Positions 1 to 8,479 of a stretch of 38,036 nt of DNA are shown here, piece by piece. Source of the stretch: Acidobacteriota bacterium (GTDB taxonomy: Bacteria > Acidobacteriota > Polarisedimenticolia > JAPUKU01); NCBI GenBank assembly GCA_027295505.1, contig JAPUKU010000178.1:1-38036 (forward strand), read 5' to 3'. The number at the start of each line of letters is the position of its first letter. Position 1 is the stretch's first letter. The position numbers and the translations under genes are program-made. The notes under the pieces are model-generated. The model searched no databases, was not told the DNA's origin, and saw only the letters and a list, made by a program, of their open reading frames with translations.

Positions 1-458
1 TGATCCGGGTAATCGATCATCTGATAGAAAAGCCGCACCTCCATGCGCAGGAGATCCACCCCTTCTTCCCGGCGGGGCTCACCGAACATGAAGTAGGCGC
101 CACGTCCCAGCGACAGGAAGTGGCTCAGAATGAGCCCGTCCGACCCCGAGAGGTCGATGTTCCCTGTCTTGCGCTGCTCGAGGAAGGATCGCGCCACGGC
201 CTGGAGGTGCTCATAGGCGGCCCGCCAGCGCTCCTCTGGTGGTCCGCCGGGCGCCGGACCCAGTAGCTGATCAGCGAGGCCATGGGCCGCACAGCCGATC
301 CAGCGCTCCCCCTCCTGGTCCTGGGTGGCCTCGATGAAGCAGGTCACGGTCTGCTGCATTTCCAGGCCGGACGGTGCGCAGGAGCCGCAGAAAGCGGCTG
401 CCGCCAGCCATACGATCGGCCTCAGGATGGATGGGGAGACAGTCTGCTCAACTCTCAT
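1..458 (-). CDS. Hypothetical secreted protein/lipoprotein, 3' end beyond window (partial)
   Basis: Reverse strand reads open from ATG at 458 (MRVEQTVSPSILRPIVWLAAAAFCGSCAPSGLEMQQTVTCFIEATQDQEGERWIGCAAHG...) to the window edge without a stop; signal/lipobox-like N-terminus (FCGSC). Absent from the ORF track because no stop is inside the window. Confidence 0.6.
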   Translation of the reverse strand, partial: MRVEQTVSPSILRPIVWLAAAAFCGSCAPSGLEMQQTVTCFIEATQDQEGERWIGCAAHGLADQLLGPAPGGPPEERWRAAYEHLQAVARSFLEQRKTGNIDLSGSDGLILSHFLSLGRGAYFMFGEPRREEGVDLLRMEVRLFYQMIDYPD

Positions 459-538
459 GGGGGCCGGGAGACCCAGCTCTGGGACGGCGGGCCCATCGTA
501 GTGGCGGGGATCTCCTGGGTCAAATCTTGCCCGAGCCC

Positions 539-567
539 TTGACTGGGATGGATCCAGCTCTTATGGT
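539..567 (+). promoter_or_regulatory. Putative sigma70-type promoter of clpB
   Basis: TTGACT (539-544) - 17 nt - TATGGT (562-567), about 40 bp upstream of the clpB ATG. Confidence 0.4.
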
Positions 568-608
568 CAGAGGACTGAATTTTCCGTAACTCGTGGAGAA
601 ATAAACAG

Positions 609-3221
609 ATGATTCGACAGGACCGGCTCACCATCAAAGCCCAGGAGGCACTGCAGAAGGCTCAGGCAGGAGCCGAATCGGGCGGTCATGCGGAAATTGC
701 CCCGGCCCATCTCCTGTCCGCCCTCCTGGAACAGGACGGTGGTGTGGTCGGATCGATCCTGCAGAAGCTCGGTGTGGATGCCGCGGAGCTGGGGCGCGAG
801 GCGTCCCAGATCCTGGAGAGCCTGCCGCGGGTTACCGGCGCATCGAACGCCGCCGGCATCGGCCCCGCCCTAAAGAGCGTGCTCGATCGCGCCTTCGAGC
901 AGGCGAGGGAATTCAATGATGAGTACGTCAGCACGGAGCACCTCCTGCTGAGCATCGTGGAGAAGGCGGAGGGAAAGCTCCGTGAAGCCCTGCAGCGCCT
1001 CGGTGTGACCCCCAAGGTGATCCTCGACGCCCTCGTCTCGGTGCGGGGAAGCCACCGCGTCACCGATCCGAATCCCGAGGACAAATAACAGGCCCTGGCG
1101 CGCTACGGTCGCGACCTCACGGATCTGGCCCGCGGGGGCAAGCTCGATCCGGTCATCGCCCGGGACGAGGAGATCCGCCGCGTCATGCAGGTCCTCTCGC
1201 GGCGCACCAAGAACAACCCGGTTCTCATCGGAGAGCCGGGCGTCGGAAAGACCGCCATCGCGGAGGGCCTGGCTCGCCGTATCATCGACGGCGACGTTCC
1301 CGAGGGGCTGCGCAGCAAGCGCGTCATCGCCCTGGACATCGGTGCCCTGATCGCGGGATCCAAGTACCGCGGGGAGTTCGAGGATCGTCTCAAGGCCGTG
1401 CTCAAGGAGGTCCAGGACGCCGCCGGAGAGATCATCCTGTTCATCGATGAAATGCACACTCTCATCGGCGCCGGCGCCGCGGAGGGTGCCGTGGACGCGG
1501 CCAACATGCTCAAGCCCGCGCTGGCGCGCGGCGAGCTGCACTGCATCGGAGCCACGACGCTCAACGAGTACCAGAAGCACATCGAGAAGGACGCGGCTCT
1601 GGAGCGGCGCTTTCAGCCGGTGATGGTGCGCGAGCCGGACGTCGAGAACACCATTGCCATTCTGCGCGGGCTAAAAGAACGCTACGAGGTTCATCATGGA
1701 GTGCGCGTGCAGGACTCCGCCCTGGTGGCGGCGGCCACTCTCTCCCAGCGTTACATCAGCGATCGCTTCCTTCCCGACAAGGCGATCGATCTCATCGATG
1801 AAGCCGGCTCGCGCCTGCGCATCGAGATCGATTCGATGCCCACCGAGATCGACGAGGTGGAGCGCAAGCTCAGGCAGCTCGAGATCGAGAAGGAGGCTCT
1901 CAAGAAAGAGAAGGACGCCGGCTCACGCCAGCGCCTGGAGGTGATCGGCAAGCAGCTGGCGGAACTCACCGAAAAGAGCTCCGCCATGAAAGCGCACTGG
2001 GAGGCCGAGAAGAAGGCCATCTCGTGTATCCGTTCCCTCAAGGAGGAGCTGGAAAACCTCAAGAACGAGGAAAAGACCGCCGAACGGTCCGGTAACCTGG
2101 AGAGGGTGGCCGAGATCCGTTACGGGCGCACGGCCGAGCTGGGCGCGAAGCTTCAGGAAGCCAATCGTGTCCTGGCCGACCTGCAGAAGGATCAGAAAAT
2201 GCTCAAGGAGGAGGTGGACGCCGAGGACATAGCGGCTATCGTCTCTCAGTGGACCGGCGTTCCTGTGACACGCATGCTCGAAGGCGAGGCTGAGAAGCTC
2301 CTGAACATGGAGGAGCGCCTGCACCGGCGCGTGGTGGGACAGGATCGTGCCGTGGCAGCGACGGCCAACGCCGTGCGCAGGGCACGCTCGGGCCTCAAGG
2401 ATCCGAACCATCCGATCGGCACCTTCATGTTCCTGGGCCCCACCGGTGTCGGGAAAACGGAGCTCGCGCGCGCGCTGGCCGAGTTCCTCTTTGACGACGA
2501 GCGGGCCATGGTGCGCCTCGACATGTCCGAGTACATGGAAAAGCACTCGGTGGCCCGGCTCATTGGCTCTCCTCCCGGCTACGTCGGCTACGAGGAAGGG
2601 GGCCAGCTCACCGAGCAGGTGCGCCGGCGGCCGTACACCGTGGTGCTGTTCGATGAGATCGAGAAAGCTCACCCGGATGTGTTCAACGTTCTGTTGCAGC
2701 TCATGGACGAGGGGCGCCTCACCGATGGCAAGGGCCGCACGGTCGACTTCCGAAACACGGTGGTAATTCTGACCTCGAACATCGCGGGTGCGTGGCTGCA
2801 GGAGGAGCATGCGCCGGACGGGGAGGACACGCAGCGCATCATCGAGGAGGAGCTCAAGAAGCATTTCCGCCCGGAGTTTCTCAACCGGGTGGATGACACG
2901 ATCGTCTTCAACCGGCTAGGAGCCGCGGAGATCGAGCGCATCGTCGACATCCAGATCGAACGCCTGGGGCGCGTGGTCGCGGAGCGCGGATTGCAGCTGG
3001 CGGTGACGCGGGACGCCCGTCAGAAGCTGGCGGTGCTGGGCACGGATCCTCAGTATGGCGCCCGCCCCCTGAAGCGAGCCCTGCAGCGCCACGTGCAGGA
3101 CCCGCTGGCCCGGAAGCTGCTGGCGGGCGAGTTCAGCTCCGGCGACCGGATCGAGGTGGATGTGGATGGGAAGGGGGAGCTTGTCTTCGAGCGCTCGAAG
3201 GCCCCCGCGTCCTCCCACTGA
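609..3221 (+). pseudogene. clpB: ClpB disaggregase, reading frame interrupted by one in-frame TAA at 1086-1088 (N-domain ORF 609-1088; NBD1-M-NBD2 ORF from ATG 1185)
   Basis: 609-1088 encodes a Clp N-domain (MIRQDRLTIKAQEALQKAQ...); the same frame resumes as [55 protein letters not shown] and continues to 3221 with both Walker A motifs ([16 protein letters not shown]) and the coiled-coil M domain. Whether it is a true pseudogene, an error or read through is unresolved. Confidence 0.9.
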
Positions 3222-3231
3222 GGCAGCGGGT

Positions 3232-3260
3232 TTGACAGTCCGCAGAGGCTCAGCTACAGT
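3232..3260 (+). promoter_or_regulatory. Putative sigma70-type promoter of hsp20
   Basis: TTGACA (3232-3237) - 17 nt - TACAGT (3255-3260), starting 11 bp after the clpB stop. Confidence 0.5.
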
Positions 3261-3356
3261 AATTTTAGTGGGTGCGGGAGCCGGTCCAGAGGTTCTGTGA
3301 ATCGGATAAATAATGATTCATCAGCACTTTAGAATTAGCAGCTCGAGGTGATCGAC

Positions 3357-3806
3357 ATGGCACTGGCAAAGTGGGATCCGATGAAGGATCTGATCAACTT
3401 GCAGGAGCGCATGAACCGGCTTTTCGAGGATTCGTTGCTGCGCTCCCAGACCGGCGGGGAAGACCTGACGCTCGGAGCCTGGTCTCCGGCGGTGGATATC
3501 TATGAGGAGCCGGACAAGATCGTGCTGCGCGCCGATCTACCGGGAGTGCAGGCCGATCAGATCCGCCTGAAGGTGGAGAACAGCACCCTGACGATGTCCG
3601 GGGATCGACCTTCCGAGAAGAACATCGAGAAGGAGAACTACCACCGGGTCGAGCGTCAGTACGGCACCTTCGTGCGCTCTTTCAGCCTGCCGGGCTCTGT
3701 CGACTCGGATACTATCCGTGCCGAGCACCGGGACGGTGTGCTCGAGATAACTCTGCTGAAGCTCGAGGGAAGCAGGCCTAAAGACATCAAGATTCAGGTT
3801 GACTGA
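3357..3806 (+). CDS. Small heat shock protein, Hsp20/alpha-crystallin family
   Basis: MALAKWDPMKDLINLQERMNRLFEDSL...AWSPAVDIYEEPDKIVLRADLPGVQADQIRLKVENSTLTMSGDR...YGTFVRSFSLPGSVD; SD GAGGTG upstream of ATG 3357 (the ORF track begins at 3348). Confidence 0.95.
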   Translation: MALAKWDPMKDLINLQERMNRLFEDSLLRSQTGGEDLTLGAWSPAVDIYEEPDKIVLRADLPGVQADQIRLKVENSTLTMSGDRPSEKNIEKENYHRVERQYGTFVRSFSLPGSVDSDTIRAEHRDGVLEITLLKLEGSRPKDIKIQVD

Positions 3807-3830
3807 CTCTGACACCGGAAAGGCAACAGC

Positions 3831-4667
3831 TTGAACACATTCAAGACCACTCTATTACTGACCGCGCTCACAGTCCTCGTTTTGTTCGCCGGAATGGCCA
3901 TTGCCGGGCCGCGCGGTCTTCAGATGGCTCTGGTGTTCGCGGCGCTCATGAACCTCGGCTCCTACTGGTTCTCCGACAAGATCGTCCTGGCCATGCACCG
4001 CGCTAAGCCTCTGGAGAAAGATGAGGATCCGCAGCTGCACGAGATGGTCGAGAGCCTGTGCGCGCGCTCGGGGCTGCCGAAGCCCCGGCTCTTCCTGCTG
4101 CCGTCCGAGGCGCCCAATGCGTTCGCCACGGGACGAGACCCAAAGCACGCCGCCGTGGCGATCACGCACGGCTTGCGACGCCTCATGAGCAGGGAGGAGC
4201 TCGAAGGCGTGATCGCCCACGAGCTGGCTCACGTCCGCAACCGCGACATTCTGATCGCGTCCATCGTCGCAACCCTGGCAGGTGCCATCATGGTGATCTC
4301 TCATCTGGGCCGCTGGGCGCTGATCTTTGGCGGTTTTCGTGGCAGCGAAGATCGCGGAGGCGGCGGGCTGGGGGCGCTGCTCGGCATCATCCTGGCACCG
4401 ATTGCCGCGGCCCTGATCCAGATGGCGATCTCTCGCTCCAGGGAATACCAGGCGGACGCCACGGCGGCCGAGATCGTCGGCTACCCGAACGGCCTCGCGA
4501 GCGCCCTGGTAAAGCTGGACCAGGCCTCGAAGCGAATTCCCATGCAGACGAGCCCGGTCACGAGCCACATGTTCATCGTGGCGCCGCTATGGGGCGGCTC
4601 GTTCCGCAGGCTGTTTTCGACTCATCCGCCGGTTGAGGAGCGCGTCCGCCGGTTGCTGGGGCGCTGA
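3831..4667 (+). CDS. htpX: HtpX-like M48 zinc metalloprotease, TTG start
   Basis: HELAHVRNRDILIASIVATLAGAI (HExxH), several TM segments, AMHRAKPL..., SREYQADATAAEI, C-terminal FSTHPPVEERVRRL. Confidence 0.93.
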   Translation: MNTFKTTLLLTALTVLVLFAGMAIAGPRGLQMALVFAALMNLGSYWFSDKIVLAMHRAKPLEKDEDPQLHEMVESLCARSGLPKPRLFLLPSEAPNAFATGRDPKHAAVAITHGLRRLMSREELEGVIAHELAHVRNRDILIASIVATLAGAIMVISHLGRWALIFGGFRGSEDRGGGGLGALLGIILAPIAAALIQMAISRSREYQADATAAEIVGYPNGLASALVKLDQASKRIPMQTSPVTSHMFIVAPLWGGSFRRLFSTHPPVEERVRRLLGR

Positions 4668-4756
4668 GCTTCCGGGGCGCGCAACGCCCCCGCGGAGCAC
4701 CTGCGACCCTGCCGCAGCGGTGCGGGTACCTCGTGCCGGCACCTGTTGATCTGACC

Positions 4757-6097
4757 ATGAGACTCCAACCACATATCCTCGTCGCTTTCCTGGTGCTGGT
4801 TGCGCTCGCTGCCGGTGTGGAACCGCATGCGCTGGCCCAGGAGCCCGCAGAGAACGGGCAGGTGTCGCGGCGTAACCCTACCGTCGAGGTCGTGGAGCGA
4901 GTGGGGCCGGCGGTGGTGAACATCTCCACCGAGCAGCGCGTCAAGAATCCGTTCTACTCATCCCTGTTCGAGCTGCTCGAACCACCCCAGAGGCGGGACG
5001 AGCGCACTCTCAACAACCTGGGGTCGGGCGTCATCGTTGATCCGGCCGGTTACATCCTCACAAACGAACATGTCATCGTCGGCGCTTCTTACATCAAGGT
5101 GACGGGCGCCGACGGCACTGAGTACGATGCCGAGGTCAAGGGGGTGGACCCGCGCTCCGACCTGGCGATCCTGAAGGTGGAGAGCCGGGAACCGCTGCCC
5201 GCGGTAACCATGGGGCGTTCGAGCGATCTCATGATCGGCGAGGACGTGGTGGCCATCGGCAATCCGTTTGGCCTCAGCAACACGGTGACGACCGGCGTGA
5301 TCTCGGCCCTGCGGCGCTCGGTGCGCTCCGGTGAACGCCTGTACACGGACTTCATCCAGACCGATGCCAGCATCAACCCCGGAAACAGCGGCGGCCCCCT
5401 GTTGAACGTCCGCGGGGAGCTCGTGGGCGTTAACACCGCCATTTACGGGGAAGGTCACGGAATCGGCTTTGCCATCCCGGTCGATCGAGCCCGCCGCATC
5501 GTGGAAGATCTCATCCGCTACGGTGAGGTGCGATCCACCTGGATCGGCATCGAGGTGCATGAGACCCGGATTGGCCTGGTGGTTCGACAGGTGTACGCAG
5601 GCTCTCCTGCAGCCCAGGCCGGCCTCGAGCCCGGCGACTGGATCCGTACGGCGGCGGCGGTTCCGCTGAGGAACCGGTTCGAGCTCGACACCACCCTGAG
5701 CCAGCTGCGTCCGGGGGAGAAGATTCTTCTCGGTGTGGAGCGCGACCGCCAGAACCTCGACCTCGAGGTGACGGTTCAGGAGTTTCCACTGCAGGCCGCC
5801 GAGCAGCTGGCATACGATGTCATGGGGATCGCGGTTCGGCCAATCCCCGAAGACTGGCGGGGACAGGTGCCGTTCAAGTCGGAGATAGGAGTCCTCATCG
5901 ACAAAGTACGTCCGCTCAGCCGGGCTGCGCAGAGAGGGTTCCGCCGGGGTGATGTGGTGATTCAGATGAACGGACTTCCCATGCGCAACGTGGACGCGTT
6001 CCGCAGGGCCGTGGCCCGCAGCCTGGGGCGCCATTCGGTGTTGCTTCTGATCCAGCGTGGACATTTTCGCCACTACGTAACCATGGAGCTGTCATGA
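4757..6097 (+). CDS. DegP/HtrA-like periplasmic trypsin-type serine protease with C-terminal PDZ region
   Basis: Signal peptide MRLQPHILVAFLVLVALAAGVEPHALAQ; catalytic contexts ILTNEHVI, DLAILKVE, NPGNSGGPLLN; two PDZ-like stretches. ORF track opens at GTG 4733; ATG 4757 precedes the signal peptide. Confidence 0.92.
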   Translation: MRLQPHILVAFLVLVALAAGVEPHALAQEPAENGQVSRRNPTVEVVERVGPAVVNISTEQRVKNPFYSSLFELLEPPQRRDERTLNNLGSGVIVDPAGYILTNEHVIVGASYIKVTGADGTEYDAEVKGVDPRSDLAILKVESREPLPAVTMGRSSDLMIGEDVVAIGNPFGLSNTVTTGVISALRRSVRSGERLYTDFIQTDASINPGNSGGPLLNVRGELVGVNTAIYGEGHGIGFAIPVDRARRIVEDLIRYGEVRSTWIGIEVHETRIGLVVRQVYAGSPAAQAGLEPGDWIRTAAAVPLRNRFELDTTLSQLRPGEKILLGVERDRQNLDLEVTVQEFPLQAAEQLAYDVMGIAVRPIPEDWRGQVPFKSEIGVLIDKVRPLSRAAQRGFRRGDVVIQMNGLPMRNVDAFRRAVARSLGRHSVLLLIQRGHFRHYVTMELS

Positions 6098-6837
6098 GCG
6101 AAGAGAAAGAAGAAAACGTCCCGCTGGAGGACGGACCAGGGGCCGCGGACGTCGAGGATGATGCCGCTGAGCGGCGGCCACGAAGGAAACGGAGTCCCAT
6201 GAAGGTCGTGGACCGTCGCTTCTGGGCCAGAGAAGAGCAAGGCGACGAGCAGGAGCCCGACTCCTCGGAAGCTTCCACTTATCCCAAGTATGTCCAGGAG
6301 CTGCAGGCGCAGCTCGAGGAAAGCCGCGGGCGCTTGCGCGAGCTGACAGCAGCCTACCGCCAGACACAGCAGGAGACCGATGGAATCCGCCAGCGCCTGA
6401 ACCGCGACCTCGATCGTAGGGTCTCCCTTGCCAAAGGGGATCTTTTCCGGGAGCTGCTCGAGGTTGCGGACAACCTTGAGCGCGCGCTCGGTTCGGTGGG
6501 GGAGGAGTCTCAGGCGAATGATCTGGCGCGTGGAGTCAATCAGGTGCTCTTACAGATGCGCCGTCTGCTCTCCGCTCAGGGAGTTGAGGAGCTCGAGGTG
6601 GCGAACAGCCAGTTTGATCCCGAAGTGGCAGAAGCGATCGAGGTGCGCGCCATCGATCGAGCCGAAGAGGACGGCGTGGTCATCGAGGTGGTGCAGAGAG
6701 GCTACCGTTATTCCGGACGCACCTTGCGTCCGGCGCGTGTCGTGGTGGGCAGAGCCGACGTCCCGGAAAAAGCGAAGGCGCAGCCTGCGGAAGGCGCGGC
6801 GGAGGCCGATGGCAATGGATCGACGGAAAGCCTCTAG
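6094..6837 (+). CDS. grpE: GrpE nucleotide exchange factor
   Basis: FRELLEVADNLERAL..., GVNQVLLQMRRLLSAQGVEELE...FDPEVAEAIEV..., GYRYSGRTLRPARVVVG; ATGA overlap with the preceding protease. Confidence 0.9.
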   Translation: MSEEKEENVPLEDGPGAADVEDDAAERRPRRKRSPMKVVDRRFWAREEQGDEQEPDSSEASTYPKYVQELQAQLEESRGRLRELTAAYRQTQQETDGIRQRLNRDLDRRVSLAKGDLFRELLEVADNLERALGSVGEESQANDLARGVNQVLLQMRRLLSAQGVEELEVANSQFDPEVAEAIEVRAIDRAEEDGVVIEVVQRGYRYSGRTLRPARVVVGRADVPEKAKAQPAEGAAEADGNGSTESL

Positions 6838-7463
6838 GGCGTAGTGGCGGGCTCGACATCGGCCGGAGACCGGATGCCGCCCTTGTTCAGCGTGTGGATG
6901 AGCTGGTAGGCGGTCTTGTGGCGCTCTCCGCTCGGTGAGTATCGCAGGTAGCGTTCCAGCTCGTAAAGCGCCCGTTGCCATTCGCGCAGGTTGTAATGCG
7001 CAATCCCCTTCGCGTAGTAAACCTCAGGGTACAGTCGTTCTAGAGCAATCACGTGCTCGTAGGCGTCCACCGCCTTGCGGTGCCGCTTCAGCTGTGAGAA
7101 GGTATTCCCCAGGTGGAACCAGAAGTCGGGGTCACGCGAATCGAGGCCGATGGCACGCTCGAAGTTGATCCGGGCGCTGGAATACACTCCCTGCGTGTAG
7201 GCGATGACGCCCAGCGCGTAGTACGCCTTTGGATTCTGGGGATTGATCGCCAGGGCCGCATGATAGCGCGTGCGCGCCCGGCGTAGTTCCCCTTTCTCGA
7301 AGTAGTTGTTTCCCTCCGAGATCTTGCGGTCAGATGCGCTGGGAATGCACCCGGCTCCCGGCAGAGTCATCAGCAACATGGCGGCGGCTGCGGCACGTAG
7401 CAGTACCCGCCGGATGGCTCGCGCAGGCCGTGGTGTTTGAGTGTAGATTGCTCTTGGGTTCAT
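6834..7463 (-). CDS. TPR-repeat lipoprotein
   Basis: MNPRAIYTQ...LLMTLPGAGCIPSASDRKISEGNNYFEKGELRRARTRYHAALAINPQNPKAYYALGVIAYTQG... lipobox plus TPRs; start at 7463 overlaps the UbiA stop (ATGA). The longer ORF-track start (8312) runs antisense-frame through ubiA. Confidence 0.85.
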   Translation of the reverse strand: MNPRAIYTQTPRPARAIRRVLLRAAAAAMLLMTLPGAGCIPSASDRKISEGNNYFEKGELRRARTRYHAALAINPQNPKAYYALGVIAYTQGVYSSARINFERAIGLDSRDPDFWFHLGNTFSQLKRHRKAVDAYEHVIALERLYPEVYYAKGIAHYNLREWQRALYELERYLRYSPSGERHKTAYQLIHTLNKGGIRSPADVEPATTP

Positions 7464-8479
7464 ACGATGTACGCCACCGCAAAGCCGATCTGGGCGGTCA
7501 TCATCATCCAGTACATATGAATCCAGGACGGGTGATTCTCCTTCCGGGTCAGTTCCTCGGGCCGCCTCAGGATCAGGGCCGCCACGTACAAACCCCAGGT
7601 TGCCAAGATAGCCCCGAGCGCATCCAGAATCAATGCGTTTCCTGTCAGCCATGGGTGGCCGCCCTCCCATACGTTCACCAGTCGGGTGCCGGCCGGCAGC
7701 AGGATCCATGGCAGGACGAGGAAGGGAGCGGTGATCCAAGCCGCCGCTCGCACCCCGTACCGGATCGGAAGCGTATGGCAGTTGCCCCGGCGATCCCCCT
7801 CCATATCGGAGAAATCCTTCGTGGTGCTCGCCCCCAGCAAGAAGAGCAGGAAGATCAGCCCGATATACCAGGGCTCGAGATGCACGACGCTTGCGACCAT
7901 TGACCATCCCGCAACCTTCAGGAGCATGCCGCGCGGTAGCGCGATCGTCAGGTTGGCCCAGATGCCGTAACGCTTCGTGCGGCCGAACGCGGGAACCGAG
8001 TAAATCAGAGTGAACAGCGCTCCGAGCAAATAGATGGTGAAGCACGCGCGCGCCGAGAGAGGGGCCGACCAGCGCGCCTGCCAGTCGGTGTAAGGATATG
8101 GCAGCACCCACCAGGTCGGAAGCATCGCCAACCCATAGATCACCACCGTGAAGGTCCAGGCCTGGGAAAGGTTCAGCCTGCCCGAGGGAAGCGGACGGCC
8201 ACCTTTGTTCCAGCGATCGATCTCGACGTCGCAGATCTGGTTGATCCCGTTCGAGGCCGCATTGAGAAGCGCCGCGCAAAGAGAGCCCACCAGGATGGTC
8301 AAACCGATCCACCAGGTGAAGGCGCGAGAGGGATCCGGATTGAACGCCGACCCGAACGCGGTCACCGCCCCCGAGATTACTCCGAGCGTGGGAGGCAGGA
8401 GCGTGAACGGTCGCGTGAACTCGAGCAGCGTCGAGCCCAGCGACCCGCTCCTTGGCCCTGCCCGCGGCGTGTCGGTCAT
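7460..8479 (-). CDS. UbiA-family prenyltransferase
   Basis: NASNGINQICDVEIDRWNKGGRPLPSGRLNLSQA and TTKDFSDMEGDRRGNCHTLPIRYG (two Asp-rich motifs), multiple TM helices; start MTDTPRAG at 8479. Confidence 0.9.
   Translation of the reverse strand: MTDTPRAGPRSGSLGSTLLEFTRPFTLLPPTLGVISGAVTAFGSAFNPDPSRAFTWWIGLTILVGSLCAALLNAASNGINQICDVEIDRWNKGGRPLPSGRLNLSQAWTFTVVIYGLAMLPTWWVLPYPYTDWQARWSAPLSARACFTIYLLGALFTLIYSVPAFGRTKRYGIWANLTIALPRGMLLKVAGWSMVASVVHLEPWYIGLIFLLFLLGASTTKDFSDMEGDRRGNCHTLPIRYGVRAAAWITAPFLVLPWILLPAGTRLVNVWEGGHPWLTGNALILDALGAILATWGLYVAALILRRPEELTRKENHPSWIHMYWMMMTAQIGFAVAYIV

Noticed and set aside
1923-2864. 313-aa minus-strand ORF (and similar long antisense ORFs at 3855-4568, 4958-6073, 870-1580)
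   Set aside because: Antisense to clpB, htpX and htrA whose sense proteins are clearly conserved families; low-complexity, His/Leu/Arg-rich translations typical of GC-rich shadow frames.
6834-8312. 492-aa reading of the TPR gene
   Set aside because: N-terminal ~280 residues run out of frame through ubiA; lipoprotein signal and ATGA coupling place the start at 7463.
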